From Lentisphaerota bacterium (GTDB taxonomy: Bacteria; Verrucomicrobiota; Lentisphaeria; Oligosphaerales; PUNB01), in NCBI GenBank assembly GCA_003552565.1, contig PUNB01000140.1:1-5863 (forward strand): 5,863 nucleotides of DNA. Direction: 5' to 3'. This document shows, piece by piece, positions 1-5,152 of the stretch (positions within the stretch are counted from its first letter, which is position 1; every line of letters starts with the position of its first letter). A program made the translations under genes and the position numbers. The notes beneath the pieces were generated by a model. It made no database searches. It was not told the DNA's origin and worked only from the letters and a program-made list of their open reading frames with translations.

Positions 1-98
1 GAAAATGAGGTTCTAAGCTGTGAAAACACCCTGCCATGGAGATTAATAAGTTGATAATGAACAACTTCCGCAGGTCCGACCCAGGAGCCCGCCAATTG

Positions 99-181
99 GA
101 TTAAGGCGAAAGATTATGAGGAAAGATTAGGGAAGAACGGGTGCGCCCCTTAATCTTTTGCCCTGATCTTTCGCCTTAATC
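99..181. repeat. Long inverted repeat built from six 13-bp units
   Basis: The outer arms are a perfect 16-bp inverted repeat (GATTAAGGCGAAAGAT at 99-114, its complement at 166-181). Each arm is itself a direct array of 13-bp units. On the + strand they are GATTAAGGCGAAA (99-111), GATTATGAGGAAA (112-124) and GATTAGGGAAGAA (125-137). On the - strand, reading inward from 181, they are GATTAAGGCGAAA, GATCAGGGCAAAA and GATTAAGGGGCGC (down to 143). Five bases separate the two halves. The transcript could fold into a long imperfect stem, but no T-tract follows, so it is not a classical intrinsic terminator. Function is unknown. Confidence 0.85.
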
Positions 182-218
182 TCGTTTCCGACACCTTTTC
201 GCGGAGGGTCAACCTAGG

Positions 219-250
219 GTCATGGAGTCATCAAGTCACGGAGTCAGCAA
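219..250. repeat. Four tandem 8-bp units beginning GTCA
   Basis: Four contiguous octamers all start with GTCA: GTCATGGA, GTCATCAA, GTCACGGA and GTCAGCAA. They can equally be read as a 16-bp unit repeated twice with two mismatches. The pair GGGTCA at 207-212 and 217-222 leads into the array. The units do not lie in a gene. No function is recognised. Confidence 0.75.
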
Positions 251-259
251 ACAAAGTAT

Positions 260-278
260 CCGGAGCTGGAAGCTCCGG
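260..278. repeat. Perfect 8-bp hairpin with 3-nt loop
   Basis: CCGGAGCT (260-267) and AGCTCCGG (271-278) are exact complements separated by GGA. The stem is GC-rich and would be stable in RNA or single-stranded DNA. No run of T follows on the + strand (CCACCATC comes next), so an intrinsic terminator is unlikely. A dispersed palindromic repeat is the simplest reading. Confidence 0.75.
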
Positions 279-347
279 CCACCATCTTAAACGCTGGCGC
301 AGGATGCCTGATGTGCCACGAGGGGGAAAAACACATGAGCATAAATT

Positions 348-415
348 GTAAGTCGTTGAATTTTAATTGCCAAATTAACTATTGCCACTGCCAAAAATTA
401 CAATTCACAACTTAC
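348..415. repeat. AT-rich imperfect inverted repeat
   Basis: The left arm starts GTAAGTCGTTGAATT (348-362). The complement of the right arm, read from 415 down, starts GTAAGTTGTGAATT. The similarity continues inward as TTAATT against GTAATT and then decays. The region between is also AT-rich, with repeated TTGCCA. It may be a diverged dispersed repeat or a regulatory stem upstream of the sulfatase gene. AT-richness raises the chance of accidental pairing. Confidence 0.45.
375..404 (+). promoter_or_regulatory. Possible sigma-70-type promoter for the sulfatase gene
   Basis: TTAACT (375-380) matches the -35 consensus at four of six positions. TACAAT (399-404) matches the -10 consensus at five of six, with an 18-nt spacer. 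It would start transcription roughly 80 bases ahead of the sulfatase start codon. The elements sit inside an AT-rich inverted repeat, where such matches arise easily, so support is weak. Confidence 0.22.
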
Positions 416-439
416 GCTTAACAAAGTTTTTATCCTCTT

Positions 440-466
440 TTTCGTATATTTCGTGTATTTCGCGGT
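440..466. repeat. Three tandem 9-bp units (TTTCGNNNN)
   Basis: TTTCGTATA (440-448), TTTCGTGTA (449-457) and TTTCGCGGT (458-466) follow one another without a gap. The array ends 14 bases before the ribosome binding site of the sulfatase gene, so it lies in that gene's leader. On the complementary strand the array opens with ACCGCGAAA. That design recurs in the arrays at 2492-2521 and 2527-2577. Confidence 0.75.
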
Positions 467-480
467 TAACGATCACAACA

Positions 481-486
481 AAGGAA
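481..486 (+). promoter_or_regulatory. Ribosome binding site of the sulfatase gene
   Basis: AAGGAA lies 7 bases ahead of the ATG at 494. It is a good purine-rich Shine-Dalgarno match and supports that start over later in-frame ATGs. Confidence 0.6.
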
Positions 487-493
487 AGATACT

Positions 494-1960
494 ATGGAAC
501 GTACACCGAATCTATTATTTATTTACACTGATGAACAGCGTTTTGACACTCTGGCCGCCTACGGCAATAATCAAATCAGCATGCCCAATCTCAATCGCCT
601 GGCGGAACAGTCATGTGTTTTCGACCGCGCCTATGTGACTCAGCCGGTCTGCACTCCCTCCCGCTCCAGCCTTTTGACCGGGTTTTACCCGCACAGCAAC
701 GGTTGCTCCGCCAACAATCTGCCGCTGGATGAATCTATCCCCTGCCTGCCGGAAATGCTGCCCGCTGGTAAATATGCCACCGCTCATATCGGTAAATGGC
801 ATCTTGGTGACGAACTTTTCGCCCAGCATGGATTTGAGCACTGGATCAGTGTCGAGGACGGCTATAACCGCTGGTTCCGTCCGGGGCGCGATCAGGACGC
901 GTTGTCCGATTATTGCCAATGGCTCAAAGCTTGCGGTTACACGCCCGATAACGGACGCGCTTTCGGTCGTACCGAGGCGGCGGCGCTGCCGGAGGTAGTA
1001 AGCAAGCCGGCCTTTCTGGCCGAGCATTCCTCGCGCTTCATCCGCGAACACCAGGATGAGCCGTTCTGTCTGTATGTCAATTTCCTGGAGCCCCACATGC
1101 CTTTCACCGGCCCGCGCGATGAACAATACGATCCGGCAGAGATCCCTTTGCCAGAGAATTTCGACAGTCCGCCAACGAAAGATAACCACCTGCGCCCACG
1201 ATTATTCCACGATTCATACCGCGCGGGCGCTAAATTCTGTCATTCCGATGATCCTCAGTCCGTGCAATCATTGATCGCCCGTTACTGGGGTTTATGCAGT
1301 CAGGTCGATACTCATTGCGGAACCATATTGCGGACACTCGAGGAATGCGGTTTGTGGGATGACACGATTATTGTCTTTACCTCTGATCACGGCGACATGA
1401 TGGGCTCGCATCAGCTGGTCGCCAAATGCGTTATGTACGAGGAAGCGATTCGAGTGCCTATGCTGGTGAAACTGCCGGGACAGAAACAACCGCGCCGAAT
1501 TAACGGTCCGGTCAGTCAGGTGGACATGGTTCCGACTCTCCTGGAACTGATGGGAGTGGAACCGCCCGCTCATCTGCAGGGGCGCAGTAAGGCAGAAGCC
1601 ATGCGGGATAGCGCAACACCCGAAAATGAAGATGTCATTGTCGAATGGAACGGCCCCAACACCGGCTTCGGTGCCGACGACCCGCGGGAAGTCGAGATAG
1701 AAGAAAATTGGCTTAAGTTAGCCGATCGTGAGAGAATAATCGATGCTTTAACCGATCCTCTGCGAACCGTTATTTCCGGGGACGGACGCTGGAAACTTAA
1801 TCTTTCTCCGAATGTCGGTGAGCATGAGCTGTTCGACTTGCAAAACGATCCACATGAGCGCTGTAACATCTATGGGCGTTCGGATACTCAGGCAGTGACA
1901 GAGCGGCTGACCGAAAGCATTCGCCGCTGGCGGCGGCGAACCAATGACGGGGAAGTTTAA
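494..1960 (+). CDS. Type I (formylglycine-dependent) sulfatase
   Basis: A 488-residue member of the alkaline-phosphatase-fold sulfatases, which hydrolyse sulfate esters, often on polysaccharides or small sulfated compounds. The substrate cannot be told. The metal-binding start (TDEQRFD, D13) is followed by the signature CTPSR at 53-57, whose C53 is the residue converted to formylglycine by a maturase in this family. GKWHLG (100-105) supplies K101 and H103. EPHMPF holds H201. SDHGD (297-301) gives the metal ligands D298 and H299, followed by K311. A C-terminal ELFDLQNDPHE segment is typical of the family, and length is normal. The start is supported by a ribosome binding site and by the first beta strand beginning at residue 6. 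No signal peptide is visible, so the protein appears cytoplasmic or exported by an unseen route. It converges with the pilin-like gene and shares its stop-codon bases. Confidence 0.95.
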   Translation: MERTPNLLFIYTDEQRFDTLAAYGNNQISMPNLNRLAEQSCVFDRAYVTQPVCTPSRSSLLTGFYPHSNGCSANNLPLDESIPCLPEMLPAGKYATAHIGKWHLGDELFAQHGFEHWISVEDGYNRWFRPGRDQDALSDYCQWLKACGYTPDNGRAFGRTEAAALPEVVSKPAFLAEHSSRFIREHQDEPFCLYVNFLEPHMPFTGPRDEQYDPAEIPLPENFDSPPTKDNHLRPRLFHDSYRAGAKFCHSDDPQSVQSLIARYWGLCSQVDTHCGTILRTLEECGLWDDTIIVFTSDHGDMMGSHQLVAKCVMYEEAIRVPMLVKLPGQKQPRRINGPVSQVDMVPTLLELMGVEPPAHLQGRSKAEAMRDSATPENEDVIVEWNGPNTGFGADDPREVEIEENWLKLADRERIIDALTDPLRTVISGDGRWKLNLSPNVGEHELFDLQNDPHERCNIYGRSDTQAVTERLTESIRRWRRRTNDGEV

Positions 1961-2439
1961 TCTTTTTGCAAGTGCGGAAAGTCCGGCAGCCAGTCATTTC
2001 CGAGACCCTCGTCTTGCGGCTGAAAAAGATTCCCTTCATGGTCCATTGCCATACCAGGTATTTCTTTTCCCATAAACTCTGTTTCGTCCAGTATCCATAT
2101 AAGCAGGAATTCATCATTTTCTGGGTGGTTGATTGAGATAAGCAGATTTTCATAATCAAGCAATCTGCTTTCAGGAAAATTATCTGTCTTGATTTGGTTG
2201 TTCAGGCTTTCTATGACAGACTGCATTCCCGGGCCGCCGGCGTATTGACCGAATTCGGCTCTGTACTTTTCCTGGGCCTGCTGGACATGGCTCATGCTCT
2301 GCACCATTGCCGTTTCATGGGCGCGCAGCATAATTGATCGATAAATCGGCAGAGCCCCCGCCGCCAGAACCGCCATGGAAAAGACCAGCGCCATCCATTG
2401 AATCATGGTGTAGTTTTGTTTGAATGTGCAATTTGTCAT
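1957..2439 (-). CDS. Type IV pilin/pseudopilin-like protein with degenerate processing site
   Basis: A 160-residue protein with one N-terminal hydrophobic helix (about 12-30), a long amphipathic continuation and a globular C-terminal half. Counting back from the conserved proline of LAAGALP (P31, equal to pilin position 22) puts Y10-T11-M12-I13-Q14 where pilins have F-T-L-I-E. This leaves a nine-residue leader ending in N instead of the usual glycine, and Q instead of the position-5 glutamate. The stretch QQAQEKYRAEFGQYA (53-67) matches the end of the pilin helix. In the family such proteins assemble into pili or type II secretion pseudopili; whether this one is cleaved is doubtful. The start at 2439 is favoured because it gives a proper leader; an in-frame stop lies ten codons upstream, M12 is the alternative, and neither has a clear Shine-Dalgarno. 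It lies downstream of a secretin-like gene. Confidence 0.75.
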   Translation of the reverse strand: MTNCTFKQNYTMIQWMALVFSMAVLAAGALPIYRSIMLRAHETAMVQSMSHVQQAQEKYRAEFGQYAGGPGMQSVIESLNNQIKTDNFPESRLLDYENLLISINHPENDEFLLIWILDETEFMGKEIPGMAMDHEGNLFQPQDEGLGNDWLPDFPHLQKD

Positions 2440-2491
2440 GTTAGAAAAACTCTGGTTTGCTGGGGCTTATGTGAAACACCGGGTTTGATAG

Positions 2492-2521
2492 CCACAAAAA
2501 ACACAAAAAGTCACAAAAAAT
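2492..2521. repeat. Short-period A-rich array (CACAAAAA units)
   Basis: Three units, CCACAAAAAA (2492-2501), CACAAAAAGT (2502-2511) and CACAAAAAAT (2512-2521), have CAC repeating every 9-10 bases. They lie in the gap between the secretin-like and pilin-like genes. On the - strand, the direction of transcription here, it reads as T-rich runs punctuated by GTG, without a stable stem before them. Confidence 0.7.
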
Positions 2522-2526
2522 TTAAT

Positions 2527-2577
2527 ATCAGTGTTAATCAGTGTCCATCCGTGGTTTTATTTTGTCCATCTACGGTT
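2527..2577. repeat. 10-bp array with trailing copy overlapping a stop codon
   Basis: Three adjoining decamers, ATCAGTGTTA (2527-2536), ATCAGTGTCC (2537-2546) and ATCCGTGGTT (2547-2556), are followed by a partial echo. GTCCATCCGTGGTT (2543-2556) recurs as GTCCATCTACGGTT (2564-2577), 21 bases on. The echo contains the stop codon and part of the last two codons of the secretin-like gene. The wording resembles dispersed intergenic phrases known to me from several environmental bacterial genomes, but copy number cannot be judged from this window. Confidence 0.75.
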
Positions 2578-3535
2578 CTACTATATCGGCGCTTAAGGAA
2601 ATTGTCAGCCGTCGTCCATCAAACACTCTGCCGATTCCGAAAAGGTATTGATAAGCCCGGCGTTTTTCTTCATCCAGTCCGCCCAGCCGTATGGTTCCTC
2701 CATCCGCCACGACGGCCTGTGTGGCCAGTTCCCGTGCCTGAACACTGAATGGGGTTTCTCCTCTCAGGGTTATCTTGGGGTACACCTCGACCATGATTTG
2801 ATTGTCCGCGGTGACTCGCGGATGCACCCAAAGGCTGGCGCCGATGTCCTGATAGACCACTTCCCGACGCCACCAGCCTCGTCTAATGCCGTACTCGAAA
2901 GTCCATTGCGGCCGGGCGACGGTTTCACCCACCCAGATGGAGGCCGGGCGATTGTCACGGGTAAGAATGAATTGAGTGCTCAGGGATTCACTCCTTCGGC
3001 TGCCGGCGGTTATGGATATATCTCCGAAAGTTTCAACGCGGCCGCCGCGTTCGCGGGTGATGATGATCCCGCCGTCAGTGATTCCCGCCGCGGCTTCTCT
3101 GCTTTCTGTGGTGTCGTCAAAGGCAACAGTTATTCGGATATTGACCGATGTCTGGTCGATTTCCTCAATGATATTTTCCGCTTTACGAATAACCTCCGGC
3201 TGATCATAAATCAGCGCCGCGTTGCGGCTGGCGATGCGGATTAAGTGTCCGTCAGGGGAGAGAAGCGGTTTCAGGATTTCTTCAACCTCCGAGTATTCAA
3301 GCGTCCGCAATGGCAAAAGCCGATACCGTCTGGTTTCCGAACTCCAGCGAGGGCGCTGATGGTTTTCTTCTTCGTGCGTGCGTTCCGCCGCGACGGCGTT
3401 TTCGCTGCGGTTTGAAGCAAACTCTGGATTGTCATTGATGGAAATTTCCCCGTGAGCAAATATCGCTGATCCCGAGAAGACGCCGAAAAACAATGCCGCC
3501 GCAATAATATATCGTGTAAAATGTACCGCTTTCAT
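2570..3535 (-). CDS. Short secretin-like exported protein
   Basis: A 321-residue protein with an N-terminal signal peptide (hydrophobic 9-27, probable cleavage after A27) and a charged, low-complexity linker to about 66. A NolW/secretin N-type domain follows at 69-128 (YRLLPLRTLEYSEVEEILKP, then RNAALIYDQPEVIRKAENII). A C-terminal part at about 187-290 matches the secretin core: a strand ending IWVGETVARP, then YQDIGASLWVHPRVT, and VADGGTIRLGGL (276-287). The end (RRLTISLSADIVEP) corresponds to the last core strand. Secretins form outer-membrane channels for type II/III secretion and type IV pili. This one is about half usual length, with a single recognisable N domain and no P-L-G-x-x-P/G-x-L-F lip segment, so channel formation is uncertain. 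A GGAG site 9 bases upstream fixes the start. It begins 28 bases after uvrC, probably co-transcribed. The stop lies inside a repeat. Confidence 0.8.
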   Translation of the reverse strand: MKAVHFTRYIIAAALFFGVFSGSAIFAHGEISINDNPEFASNRSENAVAAERTHEEENHQRPRWSSETRRYRLLPLRTLEYSEVEEILKPLLSPDGHLIRIASRNAALIYDQPEVIRKAENIIEEIDQTSVNIRITVAFDDTTESREAAAGITDGGIIITRERGGRVETFGDISITAGSRRSESLSTQFILTRDNRPASIWVGETVARPQWTFEYGIRRGWWRREVVYQDIGASLWVHPRVTADNQIMVEVYPKITLRGETPFSVQARELATQAVVADGGTIRLGGLDEEKRRAYQYLFGIGRVFDGRRLTISLSADIVEP

Positions 3536-3544
3536 GTTTATTTT

Positions 3545-3548
3545 CTCC
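3545..3548 (-). promoter_or_regulatory. Ribosome binding site of the secretin-like gene
   Basis: On the - strand GGAG lies 9 bases before the ATG at 3535, within the 28-base gap after uvrC. It supports the chosen start, which directly precedes a good signal peptide. Confidence 0.65.
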
Positions 3549-3563
3549 GCTTTCTGTTAAACT

Positions 3564-5060
3564 TTACAGTGCCTTTTCTCTTTGCTTGAGAAAATCAAGA
3601 ACATATTGGGCCTTTTGCTCTCCCAGTCCGGGAGCGGCGGCGGCTATATCCTGCGCCTTCGCCTGGCGCAGACGGGAAACGGTGCCGAAGGTTTTGAGCA
3701 GTTTTTCAGCTCGTTTCCTGCCGATACCCTCGATTTCCATTAAAACCGAGTCAGCGAGTCGGCGCCGCCTCAGGTTATGATGATACGCCAGGGCGAAACG
3801 ATGCGCTTCGTCGCGGATGGCCTGCAGCAGGCGCAGTCCCTGATGATCCCGAGGCAGAACCAAGGGTTCCGAACGTCCCGGCAGAAATATTTCTTCCTGT
3901 TTCTTCGCCAGTCCGATCACCGGAATCGGCTCCATCCCTAGTTCCGACATGGAGCTAATGGCGGCGTTGAGTTGCCCGGAACCGCCGTCGATCACCAGCA
4001 GGTCAGGCGGTTCGCCGGTTTCCTCGGTCAAGCGTCGACAGCGGCGGCTGACAGCTTCTCGTATCATGGCGAAATCATCGATTCCTTGTACACCGCGAAT
4101 ACGGAATCGACGGTATCGGGAAGATGCCGGCCTGCCGTCAATGAAGCAGACTTGACTGGCCGTCGCCATATTCCCTCCGATGTTGGAGACATCAAAGCCC
4201 TCGATAATTTTTACCGGCTTGGCCAGCCCCAGAGCCTCCGTCAACTGGACTGTTGATTCTTCGCGGCTTTGGCTGTCGCGGATTTTTCTGTTGAGCAGCG
4301 TCTGCCGTTCAAAGGTGCGCAGGCCTCCGAAGCGGCACACAGCCTTGAGGTTGGCCAGAATGTCCCGGCGCCGAGCCGCCAGTTCGAATTGTCGGCGCTG
4401 GGCATAATTCCGCATTTCATTGCTCAGTTCCTCCAGCAGTTCTCCGGCTTGTCCTCGCAGCACCGCGATGGCCTGATCGAGACGTTTGTGATAATCCTCC
4501 GATGAGATTTTTCCCAGACACGGGCGGCTGCAATTACGGATCGCCGAATCCAAACAGTGTTTGCAGGCGGCCTCGTCCGGATTTGCCACTTTACAGGTGC
4601 GCAGCCCGAATCTTCGCGACAGATATTCCGCGGTCGCCCGCAGGCTGCGGGCATGCGGGAAAGGGCCGAAATAAAGCTGCTGGTCATCTCTCTTTATACG
4701 CACCAGCTTAAGCCGCGGGAAAGATTCCCTGGGATCAACGCGAATCAGCAGATAACGTTTGTCATCAGTCAGTTCAATATTGTAGCGCGGCCCATACTGC
4801 TTGATCAGGCGCGATTCTAAAAGCAGAGCTTCGGCTTCGTTTTTCACCTCGGAATATTCAAAGAAAGAAATGCTGTTGATCAGTGATCTCAGTTTCGGAT
4901 CCGCGGTCCGGTTCCGGGAAGCTTGAAAGTATGAAGCCAGACGCTTCCGCAGAACTTTCGCCTTGCCAATATAAATCACCTGGCCGGAGCGGTCTCGGAA
5001 AACATAGACCCCGGGGGAAGAGGGGATGTTTTGAGTTGAAAAATCCTCTTTTCTTTGCAT
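3564..5060 (-). CDS. uvrC: UvrC, short form: excinuclease ABC subunit C
   Basis: UvrC makes the two incisions flanking a lesion in nucleotide excision repair, working with UvrA and UvrB in the cytoplasm. The GIY-YIG nuclease is at about 14-95 (GVYVF, YIGKAK, R40, Y44, and NEAEALLLE with E77). Cysteines C156, C169, C177 and C181 match in spacing the iron-sulfur ligands of E. coli UvrC. The UvrB-binding UVR motif lies at about 210-240. The RNase H-like nuclease has its acidic and histidine residues in place: D290 (GFDVSNIGG), D329, D358 (VIDGGSGQLNAA) and H420 (RDEAHRF). Two helix-hairpin-helix motifs finish the protein (about 440-490). At 498 residues it is about 110 shorter than E. coli UvrC, all of the loss between the UVR motif and D290. 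No clear Shine-Dalgarno precedes the ATG. A weak -10-like TATATT (complement of 5095-5100) lies upstream without a good -35. Confidence 0.96.
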   Translation of the reverse strand: MQRKEDFSTQNIPSSPGVYVFRDRSGQVIYIGKAKVLRKRLASYFQASRNRTADPKLRSLINSISFFEYSEVKNEAEALLLESRLIKQYGPRYNIELTDDKRYLLIRVDPRESFPRLKLVRIKRDDQQLYFGPFPHARSLRATAEYLSRRFGLRTCKVANPDEAACKHCLDSAIRNCSRPCLGKISSEDYHKRLDQAIAVLRGQAGELLEELSNEMRNYAQRRQFELAARRRDILANLKAVCRFGGLRTFERQTLLNRKIRDSQSREESTVQLTEALGLAKPVKIIEGFDVSNIGGNMATASQVCFIDGRPASSRYRRFRIRGVQGIDDFAMIREAVSRRCRRLTEETGEPPDLLVIDGGSGQLNAAISSMSELGMEPIPVIGLAKKQEEIFLPGRSEPLVLPRDHQGLRLLQAIRDEAHRFALAYHHNLRRRRLADSVLMEIEGIGRKRAEKLLKTFGTVSRLRQAKAQDIAAAAPGLGEQKAQYVLDFLKQREKAL

Positions 5061-5152
5061 GATGTTGTGGGTGGAAGGTCAAGTTGCAGGAGTTAATATA
5101 GAACTTTCGACACTCTCAGGGTTTATTTGTTGCCAGCCTGTATAACTCACGA

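Larger units (their letters stand above)
1..493. other. Gene-free intergenic zone made of short repeats
   Basis: No convincing coding frame was found in these 493 bases on either strand. The stretch holds five separate repeat or palindrome modules, each listed on its own (99-181, 219-250, 260-278, 348-415, 440-466). They are separated by short unremarkable sequence. A minor 6-bp stem (AAGTTG at 48-53 with CAACTT at 62-67) is probably chance. The last 20 bases carry the ribosome binding site of the sulfatase gene. The mosaic is typical of a site that collects dispersed intergenic repeats, although copies elsewhere in the genome cannot be seen from here. Confidence 0.8.

Noticed and set aside
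99..250. CRISPR array
   Set aside because: The units are 8-13 bp and adjoin one another or are inverted; there are no 25-40-bp repeats with unique spacers, and no cas gene is seen.
99..278. Intrinsic transcription terminators
   Set aside because: Both hairpins lack a following T-tract on either plausible strand, and no gene ends just upstream within the window.
611..1189. Long open frame of 192 codons on the - strand inside the sulfatase gene
   Set aside because: It lies wholly opposite a gene with clear catalytic motifs, and its translation shows no recognisable domain; it is a shadow of GC-biased codons.
1797..2159. Frame of 120 codons on the - strand spanning the junction of the pilin-like and sulfatase genes
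   Set aside because: It overlaps both better supported genes in another frame and shows no family resemblance.
2648..3244. Open frame of 198 codons on the + strand opposite the secretin-like gene
   Set aside because: The opposite frame has a signal peptide and secretin motifs; this one has no domain features and no convincing start.
5061..5152. LexA-type operator or repeat array ahead of uvrC
   Set aside because: No palindromic operator or short-period repeat could be seen in this gap; only a weak -10-like TATATT without a -35 partner.
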